From positions 40,748 to 104,747 of the forward strand of contig CACYQD010000008.1 of NCBI GenBank assembly GCA_902776475.1: a stretch of DNA of 64,000 nucleotides. The letters are read 5' to 3'. The stretch comes from an uncultured Prevotellaceae bacterium. GTDB taxonomy: Bacteria; Bacteroidota; Bacteroidia; Bacteroidales; Bacteroidaceae. The notes beneath the pieces are model-generated. The model was not told the origin of the DNA. It worked only from the letters and a program-made list of their open reading frames with translations, and did not search any database. Position numbers and translations under genes: made by a program. Shown piece by piece: positions 16,916 to 25,324 of this stretch. Within the stretch, counting starts at the first letter, position 1, and every line of letters begins with the position of its first letter.

Positions 16916-18418
16916 ATGGCAAGAAGATATTTATTAGGATTCGATGTCGGCAGTAGTTCTGTCAAGGCATCGCTCGTGGATGCGGACTCCGGAGAGTGCG
17001 CCGCTTCTGCGTTTTTCCCCGAGAGTGAGGCACCCATCAAAGCCATCAAGGCAGGTTGGGCTGAGCAAGAGCCCGAATCATGGTGGAACTATGCGAAGAT
17101 GAGTCTTCAGAAAATCATGGCCGACATAGGTGCCAGTGCAGAGGAAATCAAAGCCATCGGCATCTCCTACCAGATGCATGGTCTGGTATGTGTTGACAAG
17201 GACCTGAAGGTCATCCGTCCCTCCATCATCTGGTGCGACTCCAGAGCCGTGCCTTATGGCGAGAAAGCCTTCAACGCTCTTGGCGCCGACAAGTGCCTCG
17301 GACATCTGCTCAACTCGCCCGGCAACTTCACAGCTGCCAAACTGGCTTGGGTGAAGGAGAATGAGCCGGAGCTCTTCGACCGCGTGTATAAATTCATGTT
17401 GCCCGGCGATTATCTCGCCATGCGCCTCAGCGGAACGGTGAACACCACCATCAGTGGACTGAGCGAAGGTATGTTCTGGGACTTCAGGGAGAAGAAAGTA
17501 GCCGATTTCCTCATGAACTATTTCGGATTCGACAACGGACTCGTGCCGGATATCGTACCCACCTTCAGCGTGCAGAGCGAGGTGTGCGCCGCAGCGGCAG
17601 CCGAACTAGGGCTCAAGGAAGGTACACCCATCTCCTATAGGGCCGGTGACCAGCCCAACAACGCGGTTTCGCTCAATGTGTTCAATCCGGGAGAGATCGC
17701 TTCCACGGCAGGCACATCGGGTGTCGTCTATGGCGTCCTGGGTGAGATCAACTACGACAAGAAGAGCCGTGTCAATACCTTCGCACATGTCAACTACACC
17801 GAACAGCTCGACCGCCTCGGCGTGTTGCTCTGCATCAACGGCACCGGCATCCTCAATGCTTGGATCAGGCGCACTGTGGCTCCGGAGGGCATCTCCTATG
17901 CAGAGATGAACGATGTCATGGCCACCGTACCCATCGGCAGCGAGGGCGTCACCGTCATCCCGTTCGGAAACGGAGCCGAGCGTGTGCTTGAGAACAAAGA
18001 GGTGGGCTGCTCCATCAACGGCGTCAACTTCAACAAGCACGGCAAAGCCCATGTCATGAGAGCCGCCCAGGAGGGCATCGTGTTCAGTTTCTGCTATGGC
18101 ATGGAGATCATGCAGCAGATGGGCATGGACATCCGCAAGATACATGCCGGCAAGGCAAACATGTTCCTCAGTCCGCTCTTCCGCGACACCCTCGCAGGTG
18201 TGAGCGGTGCCACCATCGAACTCTATGAGACCGACGGAAGCGTGGGTGCCGCCAAGGGTGCCGGTATGGGCTGCGGTATCTACAAAGACAACGAAGAGGC
18301 CTTCGCCACTTTGAAGAAGTTGGCCGTCATCGAACCCGATGAGAGCAAGAGGACCGAATACCTGCAGGCTTATGCCAATTGGAAAGACCAACTGGCTGCT
18401 ATCGTGAGAAATGATTAA
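16916..18418 (+). CDS. xylB: Xylulokinase
   Basis: Phosphorylates D-xylulose to xylulose 5-phosphate with ATP. A 500-residue FGGY-family kinase: N-terminal phosphate loop FDVGSSSVKASLVD, substrate region QMHGLV with IWCDSRA, hinge GDQPNNAV, the second ATP-binding motif TAGTSGVVYG, and the C-terminal GAAKGAGMG. It is directly followed by xylA, which makes xylulose rather than another pentulose the best substrate. The start at 16916 (MARRYLLGFDVG) lies 39 bases after the promoter box; the 14-codon upstream extension runs back into that promoter. Confidence 0.93.
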   Translation: MARRYLLGFDVGSSSVKASLVDADSGECAASAFFPESEAPIKAIKAGWAEQEPESWWNYAKMSLQKIMADIGASAEEIKAIGISYQMHGLVCVDKDLKVIRPSIIWCDSRAVPYGEKAFNALGADKCLGHLLNSPGNFTAAKLAWVKENEPELFDRVYKFMLPGDYLAMRLSGTVNTTISGLSEGMFWDFREKKVADFLMNYFGFDNGLVPDIVPTFSVQSEVCAAAAAELGLKEGTPISYRAGDQPNNAVSLNVFNPGEIASTAGTSGVVYGVLGEINYDKKSRVNTFAHVNYTEQLDRLGVLLCINGTGILNAWIRRTVAPEGISYAEMNDVMATVPIGSEGVTVIPFGNGAERVLENKEVGCSINGVNFNKHGKAHVMRAAQEGIVFSFCYGMEIMQQMGMDIRKIHAGKANMFLSPLFRDTLAGVSGATIELYETDGSVGAAKGAGMGCGIYKDNEEAFATLKKLAVIEPDESKRTEYLQAYANWKDQLAAIVRND

Positions 18419-18453
18419 CTTTTTATTTATATCTATTCATTATCAACAAAATT

Positions 18454-19773
18454 ATGGCAAAAGAGTATTTTCCGTTTACCGGTAAAATTCCTTTCGAAGG
18501 AAAAGAGAGCAAGAACGTAATGGCTTTCCACTATTATGACCCTGAGAAGGTCGTCATGGGAAAGAAAATGAAGGATTGGCTGAAATTCGCCATGGCTTGG
18601 TGGCACACACTCGGTGGCGCATCTGGAGACCAGTTTGGCGGACAGACCCGCAGCTATGAGTGGGATAAGGCAGCTGACGCCGTGCAGCGCGCCAAGGACA
18701 AGATGGACGCCGGCTTTGAGATCATGGACAAGCTGGGCATCGAGTACTTCTGCTTCCATGACATCGACCTCGTAGAAGAGGGCGATACCATCGCTGAGTA
18801 TGAGGCTCGCATGAAGGCTATCACCGACTATGCTGAGGAGAAGATGAAGCAATTCCCCAACATCAAACTGCTCTGGGGTACAGCCAACGTGTTTGGCAAC
18901 AAGCGCTATGCCAATGGTGCTTCCACCAACCCTGACTTCGACGTTGTGGCACGCGCCATCGTGCAGATCAAGAACGCCATCGACGCCACCATCAAACTCG
19001 GTGGTACCAATTATGTGTTCTGGGGTGGACGTGAGGGTTACATGAGCCTGCTCAACACAGACCAGAAGCGTGAGAAGGAGCACATGGCCACCATGTTGAC
19101 CATGGCCCGCGACTATGCCCGTGCCAAGGGATTCAAGGGTACCTTCCTCATCGAACCGAAACCCATGGAGCCTTCAAAGCATCAGTATGATGTCGATACA
19201 GAGACCGTCATCGGTTTCCTCCGCGCTCATGGACTCGACAAGGACTTCAAGGTCAACATTGAGGTCAACCACGCCACCCTCGCCGGTCATACCTTCGAGC
19301 ATGAGCTGGCTTGCGCTGTCGATGCCGGCATGCTCGGTTCTATCGACGCCAACCGCGGCGACGCTCAGAACGGATGGGATACCGACCAGTTCCCCATCGA
19401 CAACTTTGAACTGACCCAGGCCATGATGGAGATCATCCGCAATGGTGGCCTCGGCAATGGAGGCACCAACTTCGATGCCAAGATCCGCCGCAACTCCACC
19501 GACCTTGAGGACCTCTTCATCGCCCACATCAGCGGTATGGATGCCATGGCCCGCGCTCTCGAGAACGCTGCCGCCATCCTGGAGGAGAGCGAGCTCCCCG
19601 CTATGAAGAAAGAGCGTTACGCCAGCTTCGACAGCGGTCTCGGCAAGGACTTCGAGGACGGCAAACTCACCCTCGAGCAGGTGTATGAGTATGGCAAGAA
19701 AGTGGAGGAGCCCAAGCAGACTTCCGGCAAGCAGGAGAAGTATGAGACCATCGTGGCTCTCTATGCTAAATAA
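18454..19773 (+). CDS. xylA: Xylose isomerase
   Basis: Interconverts D-xylose and D-xylulose with divalent metal. At 439 residues it is the longer class II type. It shows MAWWHTLGGASGDQFGG, the catalytic-His region FCFHDIDLVEEGDT, metal-binding FLIEPKPMEPSKHQYD and NIEVNHATLAGHTFEHEL, and GSIDANRGDAQNGWDTDQFP. It sits 35 bases after xylB in the same unit; a shared bidirectional terminator with dedA follows. No xylose transporter or regulator gene is next to it. Confidence 0.97.
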   Translation: MAKEYFPFTGKIPFEGKESKNVMAFHYYDPEKVVMGKKMKDWLKFAMAWWHTLGGASGDQFGGQTRSYEWDKAADAVQRAKDKMDAGFEIMDKLGIEYFCFHDIDLVEEGDTIAEYEARMKAITDYAEEKMKQFPNIKLLWGTANVFGNKRYANGASTNPDFDVVARAIVQIKNAIDATIKLGGTNYVFWGGREGYMSLLNTDQKREKEHMATMLTMARDYARAKGFKGTFLIEPKPMEPSKHQYDVDTETVIGFLRAHGLDKDFKVNIEVNHATLAGHTFEHELACAVDAGMLGSIDANRGDAQNGWDTDQFPIDNFELTQAMMEIIRNGGLGNGGTNFDAKIRRNSTDLEDLFIAHISGMDAMARALENAAAILEESELPAMKKERYASFDSGLGKDFEDGKLTLEQVYEYGKKVEEPKQTSGKQEKYETIVALYAK

Positions 19774-19792
19774 GACTCCCTCTGAAAGGAAA

Positions 19793-19829
19793 ATAAAAAA
19801 GGATGCGCTTAGCGGCGCATCCTTTTTTT
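19793..19829. terminator. Bidirectional terminator between xylA and dedA
   Basis: GGATGCGC (19801-19808) pairs with GCGCATCC (19815-19822), flanked by an A-run on the left and a T-run on the right, so it can end both convergent transcripts. The dedA stop codon (19809-19811) lies in the loop. Confidence 0.88.
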
Positions 19830-20426
19830 GATGACGAAATAGACGATGGCCAGTACCACGAGGGCGATGATGCCCCATTTGATGTAGTCGCCATAGACCA
19901 TCAGCTGGTCGTTGAGCTGGTCCTCGGGCACGAAGGAGTGGAGATACCAGCCCAGTGCAGCCAGTATGCTGTGCCAGACACCGGCTCCGATTGTGGTGTA
20001 GAGCAGGAATTTCCAATAGGGCATCTTCGACAATCCTGCCGGAATGGAGATGAGATGTCGGATGCCGGGAATCAGTCGTCCTGTGAGGGTGGCTGCCACT
20101 CCGTGGTCATAGAAGTATTTCTCGCTTTTCTCCACCTTCTCCTGGTTGAGCAGGCAGAGATGGCCGATGCGGCTGTTGGCGAACTTGTAGATGATGGGCC
20201 GCCCCAGGAAATAGCCGGCCACATAGTTGATGGAAGCGCCCACGTCAGCGCCCAGGGTGGCGAACAGGATGACCAGGAAGACATCCAGATGGCCTCCTGC
20301 GGCATGGTAAGCGGCCGGTGAGACCACCAGTTCAGAAGGGACGGGCACGACCGTGCTCTCCAGCAGCATCAATAGGAAAATGGTGGGGTAGTTGAGGTTC
20401 CCCAATAGGGTAGATATCCAGTTCAT
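19809..20426 (-). CDS. DedA-family membrane protein
   Basis: A 205-residue inner-membrane protein with the DedA/SNARE-associated signatures: ESTVVPVPSELVV near the N-terminus, GASINYVAGYFLGRP, and the re-entrant motif GRLIPGIRHLISIPAGLSKM with the conserved Arg residues. DedA proteins take part in membrane homeostasis, and some flip undecaprenyl phosphate or phospholipids. Its ATG overlaps the end of the upstream TPR gene, implying co-expression. Confidence 0.92.
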   Translation of the reverse strand: MNWISTLLGNLNYPTIFLLMLLESTVVPVPSELVVSPAAYHAAGGHLDVFLVILFATLGADVGASINYVAGYFLGRPIIYKFANSRIGHLCLLNQEKVEKSEKYFYDHGVAATLTGRLIPGIRHLISIPAGLSKMPYWKFLLYTTIGAGVWHSILAALGWYLHSFVPEDQLNDQLMVYGDYIKWGIIALVVLAIVYFVIKKRMRR

Positions 20427-21844
20427 GACATTTCTAAATCGTTGAGTGCGTATTGGTAATAATCCGAAGGTTCCATGCCTTCAGGGAAGAAAGGTGCCAG
20501 CAGAAGTCTTGCCACGTGAGGGGCTTTGCCGACAGCCTCCTGGAGATACTTGATATAGTCGGAGCGTTTGCCGAGGTCGTGGGCGCAGATGGCGAGATAG
20601 ACGTAGGTGCTGGGGTATCGCTCCAGGTCCTCGCTGCTGATCTGTGAGAGAATGTTGTAGGCAGAGTCGAGGTAGTCGTTGTCATACAAGGATACCGCGG
20701 CTTGAAGCATGACCAGACCTCCATACTTGGAGTGCTCGATGGCCTCGATGTAGCATTGTCTGGCTTCGTCCACTTGACCATTCTCCAAATGGATATGTCC
20801 TCTCAGTACGGTGGCCTCGTCAACATCACAGCCAGCCTTTTCCATCTGTTCCACACACTTGAAAGCCTTTGCCATGTCGCCGTGATGGCTGTAGGCGAAG
20901 ACCTCCTCGCGCAGGACCTCAGGGAGTTTTTCGGAATGGCTTCTCCGGGCATGCCGCTCAGCCGTGGCCAGTTCTTTCAGGGCTTCCTCGTCCTTTTTGA
21001 GTTGCAAGAGGCATAAGCCGGCATTGAGGTGGCCATCGACATTGAGTTTGCGCAACCGGGCATTTCTCCTGAAATAGGCGCAGGCCTCTTCATAGTTCTG
21101 CAACTGCATCAGCGCCTGTGCTTTGTAGAGGAGGGCGTCTTCGTCATGCGGGTTGATGGCGATGGCATACTCGCTGCTCGTAATGGCATCGTTGTAGCGG
21201 TGGTCGGCTATCTGACTGAAAGCCAGCATATTCCAGTAATACACGTTGTAAGGGTCATCGTTGAGGAGCTCATTGAAAATGCGCTCGCTCTCAGCGTAGT
21301 TGCCCTCGAAATGCAGGATGCGTCCCAGCGTCTCACGGTAGTCGGGATTGCTGGTCTCCTCAGAGAGCGCCAACCATTTCCGTGCCAGTTTCACCAGTTC
21401 GTAATCCACGAAGAGGATGGCTGTGTCGAGCAGGAAGTCGGGATAGTCTTCTTCGCTGACAAGGTGTTCGCATTCCTCCAAAAACTGGTCGGCCTTTTCT
21501 GCCTGGTCGCATGCGATCATGATCTCAGCCTTGATGTAGAAATAGTCGAGGTCCAGCTTGTCCTCAATCTGTTCGGCCACGGCCATGGCTTCCTCAGGTT
21601 TGTTTTCGACCAACAGCAGGATCCTGGCCTTGAACACCAGTGGCGGCACCGCTTCCTCGAAGAGCTGATGAGCTTTCTCAGCTGCGCGCAGAGCCAGGTC
21701 GGAGTATCCATGATAATGGTAATACTCGGCGATGTCCATCAGCTGGTCGCAGTCAAGATAGAAGGGTTCGCCGGTTTCCATCCATTGCTCGTAAGAGCGG
21801 AGGGCATCGGTAAACTCCTCGCTTTCGAAAAAGTTATAATCCAC
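20423..21844 (-). CDS. Tetratricopeptide-repeat protein
   Basis: A 473-residue protein without signal peptide, built almost entirely from helical pairs of TPR type (for example ALRAAEKAHQLFEEA, ALLYKAQALMQLQNYEEACAYFRRNARL, DGHLNAGLCLLQLKKDEEALKEL). TPR proteins are scaffolds; no enzymatic domain is seen. It starts 19 bases after the glnS stop and overlaps dedA by four bases, so glnS-TPR-dedA may be one transcript. Confidence 0.88.
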   Translation of the reverse strand: MDYNFFESEEFTDALRSYEQWMETGEPFYLDCDQLMDIAEYYHYHGYSDLALRAAEKAHQLFEEAVPPLVFKARILLLVENKPEEAMAVAEQIEDKLDLDYFYIKAEIMIACDQAEKADQFLEECEHLVSEEDYPDFLLDTAILFVDYELVKLARKWLALSEETSNPDYRETLGRILHFEGNYAESERIFNELLNDDPYNVYYWNMLAFSQIADHRYNDAITSSEYAIAINPHDEDALLYKAQALMQLQNYEEACAYFRRNARLRKLNVDGHLNAGLCLLQLKKDEEALKELATAERHARRSHSEKLPEVLREEVFAYSHHGDMAKAFKCVEQMEKAGCDVDEATVLRGHIHLENGQVDEARQCYIEAIEHSKYGGLVMLQAAVSLYDNDYLDSAYNILSQISSEDLERYPSTYVYLAICAHDLGKRSDYIKYLQEAVGKAPHVARLLLAPFFPEGMEPSDYYQYALNDLEMS

Positions 21845-21863
21845 GGGTGAGGTGTTTGTAGGG

Positions 21864-23627
21864 TCATTTGTTGTTTTTGGCCCAGGTGTCTCTCAGACCC
21901 ACCGTCTTGTTGAAGACGGGATGGTCGGGAGTGGAGTCCGGGTCGGCCATGAAATAGCCAATGCGTTGGAACTGCAGGTAGTCGCCGGCCTGCATCTGTG
22001 CAGCATAAGGCTCGACATAGCAATCGCTCAGCACTGTGAGGCAGTCGGGGTTGATGATCTGCTTCATGCCGGTCACGTTGTCACAATTCTGCTCATTCAT
22101 GATGGCAGCCAGTGCGTCACGGGGATTCTCCACCTTCCACAGGCGTTCGTAGAGCCGGACTTCCGCCTTGACGGCATCATGGCAACTGACCCAATGGAGC
22201 GTCTTGCCCTTGATCTTGCGGTTGGCTCCGGGCAGTCCGCTGCGTGTCTCAGGGTCGTAGGTGCAGTAGATTGTGGTCACGTTGCCGTCGGCATCCTCGT
22301 CGCAGGGGTGTGTCTCGTCGCATTTGATGATATAGGCATTCTTCAGGCGTACCTCCTTGCCCGGGGCAAGGCGCATGAATTTCTTCTCGGCCACTTTCAT
22401 GAAGTCGTCGCGCTCAATCCATATCTCACGCCCAAATTCGATGGCATGTGTGCCGTCGGCCTCATTCTCCGGATTGTTGACAGCAGTCAACTGCTCGGTC
22501 TGTCCCTCGGGATAGTTGGTGATGACCACCTTCACCGGGTCGAGTACGGCGCTGACGCGGATGGCGCGGCCGTTGAGGTCATCGCGCACGGCGCTTTCCA
22601 GCAGAGCCATCTCATTGAGTGCATCATAGGTCGTGTAGCCGATCTTGTCGATGAAGTTGATGATGCTCTCCGGACTGTAGCCACGGCGGCGGAAACCACA
22701 GATGGTGGGCATGAGGGGATCGTCCCAACCTGCTACGAGACCCTCCTTCACCAGGGCCAGGAGGTTGCGCTTCGACATGAGCGTATAGGAGAGGTTGAGT
22801 TTGTTGAACTCGGTCTGGCGCGGGCGGTTGTCCTCAATATTCTCGGTCTCGCCCTTGTATTCCTTCATCCAGGTGACAAACAGGTCGTAGAGGGGCCGGT
22901 GCTCCACAAACTCCAGGGTGCAGAGGGAATGGGTCACGCCCTCGAGATAGTCACTCTGACCATGGGTGAAGTCATACATGGGGTAGGCGTTCCATTTGTT
23001 GCCGGTACGGATATGTGGCATGTTGAGCACACGGTAGATCAACGGGTCACGGAACAGCATGTTGGGGTGAGCCATGTCAATCTTCGCACGCAGCACGAGG
23101 GTGCCGGGTTGGGCCTTTCCGCTGTTCATGAACTCAAAGAGTCGGAGGTTCTCCTCGATGGGCCGGTCGCGGAACGGACTGTTGGTGCCGGGACTTGTAG
23201 TCGTGCCTTTCTGCTGTGCGATCACCTCGGCGCTCTGCTCATCGACATAGGCGCGGCCCTGACGGATAAGCCATACGGCGAAGTCCCACAACTCCTGGAA
23301 GTAGTCGCTGGCATAAAAGATGTTGGCCCATTTGAAACCGAGCCATTTGATGTCGTGCTCTATGCTCTCGATATATTCCGTATCTTCCTTGATGGGGTTG
23401 GTGTCGTCGAAGCGGAGGTTGCAGCTGCCGTTGTAGCGCTCAGCGATGCCGAAGTCGATGGCGATGGCTTTGGCATGGCCGATATGCAGGTAACCATTGG
23501 GCTCCGGCGGGAAACGGGTCTGTATCCGTCCTCCGTTCTTGCCTTCTGAGAGGTCTTTTTCCACCTGCTGCTCAATGAAGTTGAGACTGCGTTTCTTCGT
23601 GTTGGTCGTTTCTTCAATCGTTGCCAT
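21864..23627 (-). CDS. glnS: Glutamine-tRNA ligase
   Basis: Charges tRNA-Gln. A 587-residue class I synthetase with the HIGH motif in RFPPEPNGYLHIGHAKAI and the KMSKS equivalent LMSKRNLL. GlnRS-type features such as CNLRFDDTNPIKED and FEFMNSGKAQPGTLVLRAKIDM distinguish it from glutamyl-tRNA synthetase. The C-terminal third is the anticodon-binding beta barrel. The start at 23627 (MATIEETTN) fits family length; a 20-codon extension upstream is AT-rich and includes no conserved residues. Confidence 0.97.
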   Translation of the reverse strand: MATIEETTNTKKRSLNFIEQQVEKDLSEGKNGGRIQTRFPPEPNGYLHIGHAKAIAIDFGIAERYNGSCNLRFDDTNPIKEDTEYIESIEHDIKWLGFKWANIFYASDYFQELWDFAVWLIRQGRAYVDEQSAEVIAQQKGTTTSPGTNSPFRDRPIEENLRLFEFMNSGKAQPGTLVLRAKIDMAHPNMLFRDPLIYRVLNMPHIRTGNKWNAYPMYDFTHGQSDYLEGVTHSLCTLEFVEHRPLYDLFVTWMKEYKGETENIEDNRPRQTEFNKLNLSYTLMSKRNLLALVKEGLVAGWDDPLMPTICGFRRRGYSPESIINFIDKIGYTTYDALNEMALLESAVRDDLNGRAIRVSAVLDPVKVVITNYPEGQTEQLTAVNNPENEADGTHAIEFGREIWIERDDFMKVAEKKFMRLAPGKEVRLKNAYIIKCDETHPCDEDADGNVTTIYCTYDPETRSGLPGANRKIKGKTLHWVSCHDAVKAEVRLYERLWKVENPRDALAAIMNEQNCDNVTGMKQIINPDCLTVLSDCYVEPYAAQMQAGDYLQFQRIGYFMADPDSTPDHPVFNKTVGLRDTWAKNNK

Positions 23628-23684
23628 AATTCGTGATGTCGTGTTTCTGTGGGAAGATTTCCCATGTTGGTTTACTATAGGTTG

Positions 23685-23692
23685 CAAAATTA
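23685..23692 (-). promoter_or_regulatory. -7 box for glnS
   Basis: TAATTTTG on the minus strand, 57 bases before the glnS ATG. Confidence 0.45.
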
Positions 23693-23867
23693 CATAAAAT
23701 TTCTAATTTGATGAAAAAGTCCGTGGATTAATATGCGGTGTATTTCAAAAAATCTTTGTGGAAGCCCCTCAGCATCAGTCCTTGTGTTTCTCTGTTTCCT
23801 ATTTGTTTGCAAATGCCTGCCGAACTGCATGGAATAGACAAAACATGTTGTAGAGCATAAAAAATAA

Positions 23868-23899
23868 TTTGCATGAGTGGTAAAAATACCGTACTTTTG
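23868..23899 (+). promoter_or_regulatory. Orphan promoter facing a hairpin
   Basis: TTTG (23868-23871), 20 bases, TACTTTTG (23892-23899): full consensus on the plus strand. No plus-strand open frame follows before the 3' end of mltG, so it must drive something other than a protein gene. Confidence 0.65.
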
Positions 23900-23904
23900 T
23901 TCCC

Positions 23905-23990
23905 GTTATCCTGAATACAATCTTTTTACCTTAAAAAGCTAATACCTATAGAGACTGAGACGCCTCCTCTGTGAAGAGGGGGCGTCTCAA
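23905..23990 (+). ncRNA. Candidate small RNA between glnS and mltG
   Basis: Starts about 6 bases after the orphan promoter. It contains a small hairpin (CTTTTTA-CCT-TAAAAAG, 23922-23938) and ends in a 15-pair hairpin with a GTGA loop (23956-23989; outer arms TGAGACGCC and GGCGTCTCA). No U-run follows the second hairpin, so the 3' end is uncertain. The rest of this 397-base gap (23628-23867 and 23991-24023) shows only the glnS promoter. Confidence 0.5.
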
Positions 23991-24023
23991 TGTTGTTATA
24001 TCCGTGTCAATACAGCGTTCTTC

Positions 24024-25058
24024 CTATTTGATGCCTCTCGCATTCAGGGCCTGATGGTAGCGGCGTGCATTGGCCATGTGCTCGGCCTCATTGCGGGCAT
24101 AGTTGTGCGTGCCGCTGAAGTCCTCTTTCGCACACATGTAGAGGTAGTCGTGGTGCTCGTAGTTGAGCACGGCGTCGAGGTCCTCTTTCAGCGGAATGCG
24201 GATCGGACCAGGAGGCAGTCCCTTATATTTATAGGTGTTGTAGGGGTCGTCGGTGGAGAGCATGCGGTTGAGGATGCGTCGGATGGTGAAGTCATGCATC
24301 GCAAACTTCACCGTGGGGTCAGACTGCAGCAGCATGCCTTTTTTCAGACGGTTGATGTAGAGTCCTGCCACGGTGGGCTTCTCCTGGGTGGCACGTGTCT
24401 CCTCGGTGACGATGCTCGCCAATGTGCTGACCTCCACGGGTGTCAGGCCCACCTGTTTGGCTTTCTGCAACCGCTCCTCGGTCCAGAATTTCTCACACTC
24501 TTTCTTCATCCGGTCGAGGAACTCCTCTACGGAAACGGTCCAGTACATGTTGTAGGAGTCCGGGATGAACATGCTCGGCATGGTTTCCGGCGTATAACCA
24601 TATTTCCGGCAGGTGGCGGGATCGGTGATGGCCTTGAGCAGGTCAAGGCTGTCCAGTTCAAGTTTCTTGGATACGGCACCGGCGAGGCGGTCGAGTGTCC
24701 TGACCGAAGTGATGGGCACGTTGAGCGGAGTCTGTTCGCCACGGTTCAGGATGTTGTACAGCGCCCATGCGCTGACACCGGGTTTCACGGCATAGCGTCC
24801 GCGCTTGACATTGTCGCCATAGCCTTTGAAATCGGCCACAGTCTTGAATCCGGTCATCGCGTGAGGTTTGGCGATGGCTGACAGTTTGGTATATACGGAA
24901 TCGACATTGTCGTCGCGGTCGATATACAGGAACCAGTTTTCTTCCTCTTGTGAAAGAGGGGAGAGGAGATAGTAATAGCCTATGCCAAGTGCAGCCAGCA
25001 GGACGATGACCAACAGTGCGGCAATGGCTTTGATGCCTTTGTTTGCTTTCTTTTTCAT
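24024..25058 (-). CDS. mltG: Endolytic murein transglycosylase (YceG family)
   Basis: A 344-residue inner-membrane protein that cuts nascent peptidoglycan strands. One N-terminal transmembrane helix (about 11-32, AIAALLVIVLLAALGIGYYY), a LysM-like segment, then the YceG catalytic domain with the Glu in TLASIVTEETRA, followed by AGLYINRLKKGMLLQSDPTVKFA and the C-terminal GLPPGPIRIP typical of the family. It stands alone with promoter TAATTTTG at 25103-25110. Confidence 0.95.
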   Translation of the reverse strand: MKKKANKGIKAIAALLVIVLLAALGIGYYYLLSPLSQEEENWFLYIDRDDNVDSVYTKLSAIAKPHAMTGFKTVADFKGYGDNVKRGRYAVKPGVSAWALYNILNRGEQTPLNVPITSVRTLDRLAGAVSKKLELDSLDLLKAITDPATCRKYGYTPETMPSMFIPDSYNMYWTVSVEEFLDRMKKECEKFWTEERLQKAKQVGLTPVEVSTLASIVTEETRATQEKPTVAGLYINRLKKGMLLQSDPTVKFAMHDFTIRRILNRMLSTDDPYNTYKYKGLPPGPIRIPLKEDLDAVLNYEHHDYLYMCAKEDFSGTHNYARNEAEHMANARRYHQALNARGIK

Positions 25059-25102
25059 GCAGTTGGATGTGGATAAAAGTGTTGTTCCTCCTTTTCAGTC
25101 TG

Positions 25103-25110
25103 CAAAATTA
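25103..25110 (-). promoter_or_regulatory. -7 box for mltG
   Basis: TAATTTTG on the minus strand, 44 bases before the mltG ATG. Confidence 0.45.
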
Positions 25111-25270
25111 GGAAAAAAATCGGGATTATCGGCCAGTCAGGAAAAGAAATGTTGTTTCTGGCTTTTATCGTCTTGGTATAGTCATCCGAATAGCACAAGC
25201 AGGCTTGGTCGTCTTCGTCGTACGGGATAACTTTTTTGTCACAATTCTTGTGGATGCGAAATCAAATGTG

Positions 25271-25278
25271 TAACTTTG
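25271..25278 (+). promoter_or_regulatory. -7 box for malQ
   Basis: TAACTTTG, 46 bases before the malQ ATG; a TTG lies 20 bases upstream. Confidence 0.5.
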
Positions 25279-25324
25279 CGTTGTGGGGAAAACTTTCTTC
25301 AGCAGTTGACAGAATAATCAGACT

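Noticed and set aside
21852-23549. Long plus-strand open frame of 565 codons over glnS
   Set aside because: It is antisense to glnS, whose HIGH and MSKR motifs and family length are clear; the plus frame has no domain and reflects codon bias.
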